Positions 45,159 through 55,849 of a DNA stretch of 64,000 nucleotides are shown one piece after another; the stretch's first letter is position 1, and each line of letters begins with the position of its first letter. A program made the translations under genes and the position numbers. The stretch comes from Ovis canadensis (taxonomy: Eukaryota; Chordata; Mammalia; Artiodactyla; Bovidae), in contig NC_091262.1 of NCBI RefSeq assembly GCF_042477335.2, positions 46,287,001 to 46,351,000 on the forward strand, in the 5' to 3' direction. A model generated the notes under the pieces. That model saw nothing but the letters and a program-made list of their open reading frames with translations. It was not told where the DNA came from and searched no databases.

Positions 45159-45944
45159 CAAAAAATATCAATGAATTTTAGCGGTTGGAGGGAGGAAGGG
45201 ATGAGTAGGTGAAGCACAATGGATTTTAGAGTAGTGAACCACTCTGATTGATGCTGTAATGGTGGATACAGGTCATTATACATTTATCTAAACCTATAGA
45301 ATGTAAGACAGCAAGAGTAAACCCCAGTGTAAACTGCGGACTCTGATTGATGATGATGCGCCAGTGTAGGTTCCTCAGCTGTAGTAAATGTACTTCTCTG
45401 GTGTGAGATGTTGATCCCGGGGGGAGGATGTGCATATGCGAGGGCAGGGGTTATATGGGAAATGTCTATTTTGCTGTGACTCTAAAATTGCTCTAAAAAT
45501 TGTCTGTTTAAATATGTCTATTTTCAAAATGCAAGGGATCTAGAATAGCCAAAATAATCTTGAAAAAGAACAAAGTTGGCAGACTCATACATCCCAATGT
45601 CAAAATTCACTATAAAGCTAGAGTAATCAATACTTTGTGGTACTGGCATAAGAACAGACATATAGATTAATGGAATAGAAATGAGAGCTCAAAAACAAAG
45701 CCTCACATTTATAGTCAATAGATTTTCAACAGAGGAACCAAGACAACTCAATGGGGGAAATAATAGTCTTCTCAAGAATTGATGCTGGGACAACTGAAAT
45801 ATCCATACACAAAAGAATGAAGTTCTATACATAAACATTACTCAATACAGATTAAAGACCTTAATATAAGGCTTGAGATTGGGAAAGGCTAGGCTGCTGG
45901 GGCTAGAGGCAGGGGAGTGGGATTACTACCTGGTCAGGTGCTGT

Positions 45945-46025
45945 TATAGAAGTCTTAGAAGACTTCTTAGTCTAAAGAAGTCTTAGAAGTCTATGGAAGT
46001 CTTAGAAGACTCAGAAGTCTTCTAC
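45945..46025. repeat. Short tandem and inverted repeat of gaagtctt
   Basis: Multiple copies of agaagtcttagaag (45948, 45976) and variants to 46020, with a perfect 8-bp stem gaagtctt/aagacttc around a 2-bp loop at 45949-45966. The origin is unclear. Confidence 0.85.
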
Positions 46026-46149
46026 AATAATCATTATTATTTATTTTGCCCTGAAATTCAGAGGTTGACAAATGTCAGTAACAGACCTTGTAGTGAATCC
46101 ATAGGAACAGAAAGAGTCTGTAAATGTTCTCCATCTCTCTTCCAATTTA

Positions 46150-46330
46150 TCTGCCTTGAAAGCTGGTGGGAGTAGACATTGGTACAACCTTTTGGAGGGC
46201 AACTTTGCAGTTACTAATGCTCTCCCTGAAAAATGTGAGAACCCTACCACCATTTGGCATTTGCAGGAAATACCAGCCCGATGGAGCAGAGAAGGAGGTA
46301 CAAAGGTGTCATCACAGAATTGCTTGGAAC
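46150..46330 (+). repeat. Old L1-like fragment
   Basis: gctggtgggagtagacattg, then caaccttttggagggcaact: the L1 ORF2-end pattern, diverged. Confidence 0.55.
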
Positions 46331-46384
46331 AGCCTCTGGTAGACCGATTACAAAACTGGCCCCAATGCCCCACACTTTCCTGTA

Positions 46385-46790
46385 TCCTTTCCCAAAGTCA
46401 CTTTGCAGCTCTTTCCAGCAAGAGATGGAATTGATTTCTCAACCCCTTGAATCGGGACTGGCCTCTGACTAGATTTGGCCAATGGAATATGGTGGAAGTG
46501 ACCATGTGCCAGCTCCAAGTGCTGGCCTCAGGAGCCCTTGCATCCTCCCACTTGTTCTCCTGGACGCCTGCTACCAACACGAGGACAAGTCTAGCCTAGT
46601 TTGCTGCAGGATGAGAGACCACATGGAAGAGAAGAAAATCATCTCAGGCGAGGCCATCCTGGACCAGCCAGCCCCTGGGTGACCCTCCAGCTGACTGCAG
46701 ATGCCTGAGTGGACTCTTGGGAATCAGCCTTGCCTGGCCCAGACCAGGGCTGCCCAACTGACTCAGACTCATGAGCACAGCTCAGCTTTG
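46385..46790 (+). repeat. Ancient repeat, LTR-like layout, family uncertain
   Basis: actagatttggccaatggaa at 46468, tatggtggaagtgaccatgt at 46488, cctcccacttgttctcctgg at 46543, and gcccctgggtgaccctccag at 46672. It resembles the repeat at 21340. It lies between two old L1-like pieces and may have been inserted into one. Confidence 0.45.
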
Positions 46791-46799
46791 GGGTTGTCA

Positions 46800-47215
46800 G
46801 GTGGCCATTATTTACAGTACTAAAGAACAGATACAGCCCGAAACTGGAGGCCACCCAGATGCCCATTGATGCGAGGCTGGAAGTATAAATGGTGGTTCGG
46901 CCTTACAATGGGACACCCTGTGGCCATTAAGAAATGAGGTCGATCCATATATACTGACCTGGATGACGTCCATGATATATTGGTGAGGGAAAAAAGCAAA
47001 TGACTTGTCAATATTTATGCCACGACCCCATTTTTTGTTTTGTTTTGTTTTGTTTTTTAAAGTCTGTGTGTAAAATACATAGAATAGATTCACCTAGGGA
47101 AAAATCAGCAGTGATATACAGCAAGCTATTCATAAGGGTTGCCTCTAAGGAAGACAGGGAGGAGTTTTATATTTGTTTTCTTTCTTGCATTTTTTTTAAA
47201 AGTGAAGATTACTTG
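46800..47215 (+). repeat. Old L1-like fragment with (TTTTG)n
   Basis: acccagatgcccattgatgc at 46854, gacaccctgtggccattaag at 46911, then a tttttgttttgttttgtttt tract at about 47031-47056. A diverged L1/HAL1-type 3' region, perhaps continuing 46150-46330. Confidence 0.55.
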
Positions 47216-47795
47216 GGGGAAAAAAATACACACACACCAAAAGTTGGTGTTTTCAGTGACTGAGTTTGTTGAAATTGAGGCCCAGCTGCTTGTTGAAATT
47301 GAGGATTCTCCAGCTTCTCCACTTCTGCCCCAACCCAAGTCCACCCTCTCCTCCAGCAAACTCACACCCCTGCATATCCCTCCATCACTCGGTCATTCAC
47401 CACAGACTCCTCACCCCCTCAGGTATTTACCTTCAAATAGGAGAGCAGGAAGATCCTTAGGGGATTAAGACCCGCCTTTGTGATACAGAGGGAAACTTGG
47501 TACCAGAGAGGCGGCTGGGACACAGGGGAGGCCTCCGAGGCAACAGCTGAGCTGAGGGAAGACACAGGTGTCCTGAGGGCCGTCCACCTCAAGGAGCCTG
47601 GAGAAATCCCCAGCCCAGCCCAGACTTCCGCTGCCTCCCAGTTCCCTCAGAGGGAGCCTCGAGGATCAGGGACAAGCTTCGTCCTTCTTGGGAGATGGAG
47701 GAGGGCTGTGAGGGAGGGGAAAAGGGACAGAGCTCAAGAGAAGGAGGGATGGGTGGGGGTGGGCATGAGTGCCAGCCGCAGCCCAGAGCCTCCGG
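47216..47795. other. Unique DNA
   Basis: No repeat recognised. The frame 47480-47902 (plus) has no known domain. Confidence 0.4.
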
Positions 47796-47945
47796 CAGGC
47801 AGCAGCCAGATAATAAGCAAGAATAATAGGGGAACGAGAGCGAAATGTCACATAGGCTGTGGTGCCATTAGCCACCAGAGAAGGGAAATATCCCATAATT
47901 AGGCCAGGCCTTTGTTTGCTTTTGTGCAGGAGGAATAAGAGGAGG
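47796..47945. promoter_or_regulatory. Candidate conserved regulatory block
   Basis: cagataataagcaagaataa (47809), then ccataattaggccaggcctt (47893) and tttgtttgcttttgtgcagg (47911), with a FOX-like tgtttgc. Non-repetitive; inferred. Confidence 0.33.
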
Positions 47946-48149
47946 CCTTGGTTATTGGGGGGCACTGTGCCTCTGGGGATGGATCTGTTTACCTGGAGTG
48001 TGGGGTGGGGCAAGGGGAAGTGGATTCTGGGACCCTCAGGCTTCCTAGTCCCTGGTCCCTGAGCCTGACATGCTCAGAGGGTATTTGGAAGGGAGCCAGG
48101 GAAGGGATAAGACTGGTTCCACCTCGAAACTGAAACATGGAGCTCAGAG

Positions 48150-48350
48150 GCTTCCTTGCTAAACTGTGTTTGCTGCTGTTTGTTTATATTTCCCTCGTTA
48201 TTACCCAAGTCACAGAAACACCCGGGTAATAGCTGCAAAATTACACACTCGCAGCTAATTCAACTACAACTCTTGGCATAGCAGCCACGTTTTAAGGAGA
48301 AATAAACAAGGCTTGAAATAAAAGTCGGCAGGAATACAAATCTGCAGCAA
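48150..48350. promoter_or_regulatory. Candidate conserved non-coding element (strong)
   Basis: FOX-like tgtttgtttatatttcc from about 48178, an inverted repeat tattaccc (48199-48206) / gggtaata (48224-48231), gcagctaattcaactacaac (48251) and cgttttaaggagaaataaac (48289). Non-repetitive AT-rich island; function inferred. Confidence 0.42.
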
Positions 48351-48602
48351 CGAGGCCCACCCCCGCCCCCTTCCCATGCAACAACTAGAACATATAGCCC
48401 TCTTTCCACACATGCACACGCCTCTGCCCAGGCCCAAGGACCCACAGGCCAGCCTTCCCCATTCCCTTCAGGACGACTTGAAGGGGCTCTTATCACTGCT
48501 CCCCCCACTCTAATCCAGGTTAGGCCAGGTCCTTCGTTCATCAGACCCAGGCTCCTCCTCTGCCTGACTCCCTTTGCTTAAGGGTGCCCACTCTCCTGCT
48601 TC

Positions 48603-48700
48603 GGAGAAGGCAATGGCAACCCACTCCAGTACTCTTGCCTGGAAAATCCCATGAACGGAGGAGCCTGGTAGGCTGCAGTCCATGGGGTTGTGAAGAATCA
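48603..48700 (+). repeat. BOV-A2-type SINE, one monomer
   Basis: ggagaaggcaatggcaaccc, then tcttgcctggaaaatcccat, ending at ccatggggttgtg. It lacks the tRNA-like head and the second monomer. Confidence 0.88.
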
Positions 48701-48724
48701 GTGAGGAGGTTCGAACCACCTGCT

Positions 48725-49460
48725 CACCATTTACTCATCCAACACATGTTTCTTGAGCATATACTTGTGCCTGGCATGGATGGTGCTTTAGTGGTAAGAA
48801 AATACAGACGCAGTGTATGGGACAGATATTAGACCACTAAATGCATAAATAAGTGCATAATAACAGGCTGGGCTAACTGCTCTAAAGGAAAAGCACAGTG
48901 TCCAGTGGGAGTGGAGAAGAGAGACTTGCTTCAGATTGTGGGTTCAGGAAGGGTTTCTTTTAGGGAAAAGGAAAGGCCTGTTTGAATTGAGGCCCGGAGG
49001 TGAGAGTTTTCTGAGTGCTGAGTGGGGAGGAGAGCATTCTAGGTGGAGGGAACAGCATGGGCAAAGGCCCTGAGGGAGGAAGCCAGTGTGGCTGGGGGTG
49101 CAGGGAGCTGGGGGATCTAACATGAACTGGCCTGGGCACAGGTGCCGCAGGCCATCTTAGGGAATTGGAAAGAGTCATAAGATTCTAAGGAAAGCAGAAA
49201 TAATCTTGCAGTCTTGAACTATCTCCTTGCTTGGCTAGGGTGGGGGAGTAAGGCGGAGGGGTGGTTGTAGACTTCCTAGTAAGAGATGATGGTGGCTTGA
49301 GAAGGGGCTGTGGCAATAAGGACAAAGAGGGAAGAAGGGGTAAAGGGGATCTCAAAGGCAGACAGCACTTGGATTTCCAGGGGAAGGGAGAAGGAGTCAA
49401 AGGGAGCTGGTGGATGGAGTTCATTTCCCGAAATGGGGAGTCTGCAGGAAGCATGGGTCT
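48725..49460 (-). repeat. L2 LINE, long inverted copy
   Basis: ctcatccaacacatgtttct at 48735, tgtgcctggcatggatggtg at 48765, ggaacagcatgggcaaaggc at 49049, and ccagtgtggctgggggtgca at 49083; the upstream part to about 49460 contains gagatgatggtggcttgaga at 49282. Confidence 0.85.
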
Positions 49461-50290
49461 GGGACGTGTGTCTGGAGAGCATAGAGATAACACTCAAGAC
49501 CACTGGGGAACCAAGGTCGTCCATGGAGAGAGAAAAGAGAGGAGAGAAGGTGTGTGCGCACACGTGTGACTCTCAGCTCAGACTCTGACAGACTGCCCCT
49601 CCCCCAACCACTAATAACAAGAATAAAAGTTCCAACCACAATTTGTGGAGAGAAGTAAACAAGAAGGAGTCTCAGCCCAGCTGCATCAGAGGCAGCCCCA
49701 CCTTACCCTCTACCTCCCTTAGGATCTGCTCCAACCAAGTGTCTGTGAGCTGGGAAGTTTGTTGGGAGAGGGGGTGTGGGAACCCGGGAGAACCCACGGA
49801 GCTCAGCCAGAGATGAGAGAGGTGACCGGAGAGAGCAGGAGGGCAGAGAGGGAGAAGATGGTTGGCTGGGGTGGGCGAGGAGGACAGAGAGACAGAAGGC
49901 AGGCAGGGGCTGGGCCGGGCAGCAGGGGCTCTCTGTCTCTGACAGGGAGGCACGGGCTGCAGGAACTGATTAGCGCAGAACGGTGTCCTGAGGAGGCCCT
50001 CTGACTCCGGCTCACACCCACACGCTCACACCATGGAGTGTAACGGAGTGTGAGCATATGACTGTGCTGGAGGCAGTGTCACCAGGCCCCTCCACCCCGT
50101 CCCCCTCTTCCTGAGAAACCTGGGGGGCAGGGCAGGGAACCCAACTAGGGAGGTGGGACACCCTGGTTTGCCAGAGTCCCCAGCCCTGCCTGGTCCCTGG
50201 CCTCCCTGTGAGGGGTTGAGCGAGGTCCTGTCCGGCCGTTTAGCCTCAGACCACCGTGGGCCCAACCCCAGTGCCCATGACTCCACATTC
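49461..50290. other. Unique DNA
   Basis: Nothing recognised. Confidence 0.45.
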
Positions 50291-50309
50291 TGCTGTCCCT
50301 CTCTGCTCG

Positions 50310-50460
50310 TCCCTGTGCGTGTGTATATGTGTGCGTGTGTGTGCACGTGTGGCGGGGGCACAGATACACTCGGGTGCACATATTTTGCTTGTCCCTGTGT
50401 GTACTTGTAAAACACGCTTGCACACCTGTGTGCACATACGTGTGTATGTCCAGGTGCATC
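50310..50460. repeat. Alternating purine-pyrimidine (GT/CA) tract
   Basis: gtgcgtgtgtatatgtgtgc and related text, then more tgtgt at 50395-50455. Compatible with Z-DNA formation; not a clean microsatellite. Confidence 0.8.
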
Positions 50461-51482
50461 AGTGTGAGGAAAGGGAGGGGACCCCCGCTGGTCCCCCGCT
50501 GCTGGTGAGTGGCAGCGTCCTGAGGCCTGGCTCAGCCCTCCCCAGCAGGGGATTCTCCTCCGCCCCACTGCCGGGCCCTCGGTCTTTGTGCTCCTGCAGC
50601 AGGAATTGTACTCCCTGTACCCCTGGGGGGCTTCTCTGGGGTCTCGGACTGACTGAGAACTGCCCTGGAAGAGGCGGGAGCTCTCCTTATTTTTGTCAGG
50701 CTGGTGGGCTCTGCTGGGGCAGAGGCCTGAGGGTCTGGGATCTGCTGGGGGAAGGCAGCTGGCCTGAGGCGGCCGAGGGAGCTCTGTGATGAGGGAACAC
50801 CTAGTTGGACTCAAGGGACACTGGACAAGGTCTGTCTCCAGCCTTCTTGACTCTGGGCAGAACTCTGGGAAGGAGAGGCTATAGCCAAGTGACCACCCCC
50901 CCGCAGAGCCAAGGATACAAGGGTAAAGGAGATTTTGGCATACATTGTTGAATGAAGTTTGGCTTACAGGCCATGAATTGTCTAGGTTTGAGGTCCAGCC
51001 CTGTCACTGATGTGCCCCGTGATGGTGGACAGCACCCTCCTCTCGGGCCTCAGTTTGTGCATCCGTAAAATCAGTAGGGGTGGATGCTAGAGAGCCAGAT
51101 AGCCCCTGAGGGCCTGTTCAGCTCCATGCTTTATTGCATGATTGAGGCAAGCAGCCCTTGGCCACTGAAGACCAGCTCAGCGGCATGAGTTGGGGGCAGG
51201 AAGTGCAGAGAGCACGGCCCCAGGATGCTTTTGGTCACAAGTGCGCTTGTACCACCCTGTACTGCTCACGTCTGCAGTACAGAGAGCGTCTCCCTAAACA
51301 TTCAGGCTCACGTAAGAATTTCATCCTCACCTGAGCTCTGTGCCTTCTGGAGCTGGCTGGCCACAAGGCGACAGAAGCTGCAAGATCGCAAGCCTAGAGC
51401 TGATGGAGAAGCTCATGTGACAGCTGGTTCTCCCCCTGCCCCCAGCCAACTGCCCCTAGGGAGGTCCATGTTTGTACCTTCC
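50461..51482. other. Unique GC-rich DNA with one MIR core
   Basis: A MIR core at 51035-51075 (tcgggcctcagtttgtgcat, ccgtaaaatcag). Otherwise nothing recognised. Confidence 0.5.
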
Positions 51483-51483
51483 G

Positions 51484-51714
51484 ATCTTCTCTACCCGGCT
51501 TCCCTGCTGGCTCAGATGGTAAAGAATCTGCCTGCAATGCAGGAGACCCAAGTTCGATCCCTAGGTTGGGAAGATACCCTGGGGAAGGGAATGACTACAC
51601 ACTCCAGTATTCTTGCCTGGAGAATTCCAAGGACAGAGGAGCCCAGAGGGCTACAGTCCATGGGGTCGCAAAGAGCTGGACACGACTGCAAAATTATCAC
51701 TTTATCTTCTTTAC
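51484..51714 (+). repeat. Bov-tA SINE with TSD
   Basis: ggcttccctgctggctcaga head at 51497, B-box agttcgatcc at 51551, tail ending gacacgactgcaaaa. TSD atcttctctac (51484-51494) and atcttctttac (51704-51714). Confidence 0.94.
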
Positions 51715-51759
51715 TGCATCTATTCAGGACTAGGGAGATAATGGTCCCAGGAGCAGCTT

Positions 51760-52018
51760 AACATTTTAATTTATTATTTTGAAAAAAAAATTCATATGTT
51801 TCAAAAATAAAAAAGTAAAAATTATAACATAGGGTAAAAACCTTCCCTCCCTCTTGCTGCTCTGCAGGCCTGGCTTTTAGTTTCCCATGTGTCCTTTCAG
51901 GGTTTCATTTACTTTCAGAAGCAAATACAAACACAAGCATCTTCTGAATGGATGGCTAGAGATCCAGGGAGCTTTTGTGGAGTGCCGAGAGCTGGGCCTC
52001 CCATCCCTGACTGGCCTC
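51760..52018. other. AT-rich stretch, possible old L1
   Basis: taatttattattttgaaaaa at 51767 and onward. Resembles the AT-rich end of an old L1, but not clearly. Confidence 0.3.
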
Positions 52019-52019
52019 A

Positions 52020-52160
52020 GATCTGAGGATGCGACCATCCCAGGATGATAATCAATCGGACACTTTCAAATATTTATGAAACACTGATGGATTTTCTCAG
52101 TCTGGAGCTGTAGCTTTCATGGAATTGGGCTTTATTAGCCAGAAAGTCAATATTTTCCCT
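52020..52160. promoter_or_regulatory. Candidate conserved regulatory block
   Basis: ggatgataatcaatcggaca (52043), caaatatttatgaaacactg (52067), and gggctttattagccagaaag (52127), without repeat match. Motif content is TAATC/TTTAT-like. Inferred. Confidence 0.35.
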
Positions 52161-52334
52161 GGGCCACGGCCCAGCTGCATGTGTTCCTGTCGTGCCCCTG
52201 GTCCTGTGGGTCTTGCTGCTTCTGTCGTGTCAGCTTCTTGCCGGAGGCTCTCGACTTCCCTGCCACTGAAAGCTGGTAGGGAAGCACACAAAGGCCAAAC
52301 CTCAGGGATGAGCCTCTGTGCAGAGACTTACTCT

Positions 52335-52410
52335 GGGGCTTGTGCTGGGCAAGTCATTTTCCCTCCCTGAGCCTCAGTCACCCTATCTGAAAGGTGAGAA
52401 GACTGGTCGG
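52335..52410 (+). repeat. MIR fragment
   Basis: gtgctgggcaagtcattttc, cctgagcctcagtcacccta. Confidence 0.7.
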
Positions 52411-52949
52411 CTGTTGAGCTTCACTGCTGCTTGGTCCTGTGAACCTCCCCAGACAGGGGCTCCCTAAGTGCAGAGCTGGGTCTTCTCTCCCTCCTTTATC
52501 TCTCCCAGTGTCCCCAGGCATAGGGCAAAGCTCTAGCTCGGGCTCTTTCCTTCTCAAAGTATGACAGACTCAAGGCTCCATTACTCTGCGAAGAGGATGT
52601 TTCCATGGGCTCTAAAGAGACCACAACTCTTGGGCCTCACCACAACTTGTCCCGAGTTCGTGACTTCCTCCCTGAATGGCTGGAAAATATAAAGCTGGTG
52701 GGATCTGAGTTGGATCAGTGGTGGCGGATGGCTGCAGAGCAGGGCTGATGGGAAGCTGTGAAAAGAGAGCTGATGTTTCTGAGACTCTGAGGTCAAAACC
52801 AGGGGCAGCAGAGAGAGCTAATGAGCTTGGCTGTGATGAGTGGGTGAGGGGAGCAGGACTGCTGGGGTGCCAGAGTGGAGCCAGGTAGGGGCCCATCTGG
52901 TGCCAGGGAAGCTAAGGCAGGGCCTCCTTACCCTGCCCAGCCTTTTGAA

Positions 52950-52950
<1 letters not shown>
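52411..52950. other. Unique DNA
   Basis: No repeat or exon recognised. Confidence 0.45.
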
Positions 52951-52985
<35 letters not shown>

Positions 52986-52990
52986 GTGTT
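52951..52990. repeat. (TG)n microsatellite
   Basis: About 20 TG units with one interruption (tgttt near 52964). Adjacent to two SINEs. Confidence 0.95.
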
Positions 52991-53005
52991 TTAATTTTAT
53001 AGTCT

Positions 53006-53230
53006 TGTGTTAGTCGCTCAGTCATGTCCGACTTTTTTTGACCCCATGGACTGTAGCCCACCAGGCTCCTCTGTCTATGGAATTTTTTTAGGTAAGAATA
53101 CTGGAGAGGTAGCCATTCCCTTCTCCAGGGGACCTTGCTGACCTAGGAATCAAACCTGGGTCTCCCACATTGCAGGCAGATTCTTTAGCATTACAGACAG
53201 ATTCTTTACTTCCTGAGCCACCAGGGAAGC
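53006..53230 (-). repeat. Bov-tA SINE (first of two)
   Basis: Inverted: ttagtcgctcagtcatgtcc to ccaccagggaagc. The head carries an internal duplication of cagattcttta (about 53178 and 53200). Confidence 0.92.
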
Positions 53231-53439
53231 TGAAAGGGTTAGTCGCTCAGTCATGTCTGACTCTTTGTGACCCCCTGGGCTGCAGCCCGCCAGGTTCCTC
53301 TGTCCATGGAATTCTCCAGACAAGAATACTGGAGTGGGTTGCCATGCCCTCCTCCAGGGAATCTTCCTGACCCAAGGATCAAACCCAAGTCTCCTACATT
53401 ACAGGCAGATTCTTTACCATCTGAGCCACCCCAGATGCT
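53231..53439 (-). repeat. Bov-tA SINE (second of two)
   Basis: Inverted and immediately adjoining the first: gttagtcgctcagtcatgtc to ctgagccacccca. The two copies are head-to-tail with no unique DNA between. Confidence 0.92.
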
Positions 53440-53499
53440 CTTACAATCTTAAAAATATTTAAATATATATTCTAGTAATAGGAATACATGAATACATTT

Positions 53500-53885
53500 T
53501 TACCACAAAAACTCAAACAGTGTACAAGCAAATCACAGAGAAGGCTTCTTTCCCTACAGAGCATCCTCTACTGTTTGCCTTTGGTAACAGTTTGATATGT
53601 AGCTTGCAGACCTTCCCTTACATATTATATTTATACACAAAATACCTACATGTGCACAGATAAGAGGCTGTTTTACAACATAACTAGGATCCTACTAGAT
53701 ACATCTTATCCTGGAATTTACTTTTTTCTCCTGTAAGCTTGGGAGATCTCAACTGCTTCCAGGTATTTCTTACAAAGGATGGGTCTCAGCTGGCCTAGCA
53801 ACTCCCCTATATATGGGCATTCGGGTTGCTTCTGTTTTTTCACTATTACAAAAAGGGGTGCTGGGAATATCCTTGATGATCCTGC
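53500..53885 (-). repeat. Old L1M fragment
   Basis: Antisense L1 end: taggatcctactagatacat at 53686, gggcattcgggttgcttctg at 53815, cactattacaaaaaggggtg at 53841. Confidence 0.8.
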
Positions 53886-54289
53886 TCCTGTGGCCTAGTT
53901 GAGAGCTCCTCTCAGTCCCGAGGTACATGGGGCCCACTCAGCCAAAGGAAAATGTCTGATCCATAATGGCCCCTGAGTAGGAAGAGCTGAAGGCATGCTC
54001 CCTCTGCTGGGAGAAGCTGAATGCTGAGCCCAAGAACAGATGCCTGTAGGATGGTATTTCAGGCAGTGAGATGGCAGTGGTGGGGTTAAGAATGCTGCCC
54101 TTCTACAGAATGCCGCATCTCTTACTACCCATCCTCTCTGGTTCTCACCCAAGACAGTCCCAGAAGGGGAAACAAGAAGATGCTGTGGGAGGAGGCTGGA
54201 ATGGAGAGGTCACTGATGGCCGCCAAGCAAAATTCTCAGAAGGGAGCTTGGGCTTGACTGGGACTTGATGAGACCACCATTCAAGGTCA
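53886..54289. other. Unique DNA
   Basis: Nothing recognised. Confidence 0.45.
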
Positions 54290-54690
54290 CGAGCCAGGGT
54301 ATGGAGCTGAGAGTTTACTTTCTCTGAACGTTTGCTGTATGCGAGGCTCTGCGCTAGGAAATTTGGATGCTTGTTGCTGTTCAGTCAGTAAGTTGTATCT
54401 GACTCTTTGAGACCCCGTGGACTGCAGCACACCAGGCTTCCCTGTCCTTCACTATCTCCCGGAGTTGGCTCACACTCATGCCCAGTGAGTCAGTGATGCC
54501 ATCCAACCATCTCATCCTCTGTCGCCCACTCCTCCTCCTGCCCTCAATCTTTCCCAGCATCAGGGAGTATTTTAGTTCAGTCCTGTGCGGTAGCGGGGAT
54601 TTCATTTACAGACACAGATACTGCAGCTCAGGTAAGGTGGCTTGCCCCAGGCCACACAGCCACTTTCCCTGACTGCACAGCCCAGGTCCA
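54290..54690 (-). repeat. MIR SINE, split by BovB
   Basis: Inverted MIR: gtttgctgtatgcgaggctc at 54329, interrupted, then ttcatttacagacacagata at 54601 and gcccaggccacacagccac at 54643. Confidence 0.78.
54371..54566 (-). repeat. BovB fragment inside MIR
   Basis: ttgttgctgttcagtcagta to tctttcccagcatcaggg. It separates the two halves of the MIR. Confidence 0.92.
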
Positions 54691-55849
54691 TCCATCTTCC
54701 CTGGATGCCTCCCTTCGGCCTTTGGGCTCCCCCACCAGATGATGCCAGGTCTGGAGCCCCACAGGTCTCCGGCCACCTGGGCCTTGCAGGTAAGTGGTCA
54801 GTGGTGACAGATGGACTAGGGCCTCTCCTGGGAAGAGCAGGGTCGACACAGGGCTCGCACAAGCTGCCTGAGCTCATTCCATTGTGGCATCACGTGGCTG
54901 AGAAGCAGGCCCTAGAATCTGCTCAGGCACCGGGGGAGTCAGGCAGAGCTCAGGTTTGCTCAGGCTGTGGGGCCGAGGCTAGGTTTGGGGTCAAAGGGCA
55001 AGCAGCATGGCTGGAGATTTGTTGGCTGGGGATGAAAAGCTAGGGCCTTCCTTACTTGTCCCTTCATATCTCTGTGTTAGGGCAGGATTTAAAGCTTTCT
55101 TCAGATTCTCAGAAGCATCTGTAGTTCCCAAAGAGGTTCAAATTTTGTGGATTAAAACATAGTCTCTACAGAGCACCTGGGGCAGAGGAAGGAGTCTGGG
55201 AATCCCAGTTAGGATCCCATTTCTACCGTGACTCAGTGTCCCTATCTGTCTTACTCTGAGCTGGACCTGAGCATCCCTAAGGGCCTTCCTGGAACCTTTA
55301 GCTGGACTCCACTCTCCATCCTGGAGAAAGCAAAGCATTCTGGGAGGCTTAAGCAGGGATGGTCTTTGAGAATCCCTGGGGTCCAGGGGACAAAGAACTG
55401 GAGAGCTGGCTCGTGCTTTGGGGAGCAGGAGGTGAGGAGACAAATAAGGATACATTTCTCTGTCTCTTTTTTTTTTTCCTCCAGTGGTACTAGGCAGGGA
55501 GGGAGGGTTCAACATGAAGAACTGGGTATCTGTGTGTTGAGGGCTGGAAAAGCTCTTCAGGCTGGGGGGATGCCCAAATCTGTGCCTGACCACAGTAGGA
55601 TGTGCCCTGGTGGGAACAGAAGAAGGGAGCCCGGCCATCCCCCCTCAGAGAGCTGTTACCAGCCCTGGTAGATAAATTGCAGTCAGAGACACAGAGTTTG
55701 GACTCTGGGGCCTCAGGGCTTCTGGAAGCAGCCCAAGGCCTGGATCCATCAATGAATGAGGCCCTGACATTGGCAGATGGCTTTAGCATCACAAAAGCAG
55801 GGCAGACTTCCTGGAGGAGAAGGGAGACTGCGTTGAGCAGGTCTCCTAA
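54691..55849. other. Unique GC-rich DNA
   Basis: A possible MIR core at 55230-55250. A short T-run (55468-55478). No gene recognised. Confidence 0.45.

Larger units (their letters stand above)
44278..45538 (+). repeat. Younger L1 (ORF2 end and 3' UTR) nested in older L1
   Basis: Sense L1 3' part: ctgctggtgggagtgcaaaa at 44291, ttggtatttaccctgaggag at 44392, then 3' UTR (cagtgtaaactgcggactct at 45324, ctctaaaattgctctaaaaa at 45480). The flanks aaaatgcaaagga (44278-44290) and aaaatgcaaggga (45526-45538) form a 13-bp TSD with one mismatch. It is itself cut by a BovB and a Bov-tA. Confidence 0.87.
43925..45865 (+). repeat. Older L1 ORF2 fragment, split by a younger L1
   Basis: Two ORF2 pieces that are adjacent in a normal L1: 43925-44290 (ctatacatagcagtgaaaaa at 43959; gatcctaaaatttacctgaa at 44259) and 45526-45865 (agaatagccaaaataatctt at 45542; ttgtggtactggcataagaa at 45635). 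The break point carries a TSD, see the next entry. No intact frame remains. Confidence 0.88.

Noticed and set aside
47031..47056. (TTTTG)n as a separate element
   Set aside because: Best explained as a simple repeat within an old L1-like 3' region.
50026..50814. 262-codon minus-strand frame
   Set aside because: Runs through the GT/CA tract (giving HTH/TCTHTHTY-like low-complexity text) and GC-rich DNA; no homolog that I can name.
53006..53439. CRISPR-like direct repeats
   Set aside because: Two full SINE copies; no short repeat-spacer array anywhere in the window, and the organism is a mammal.
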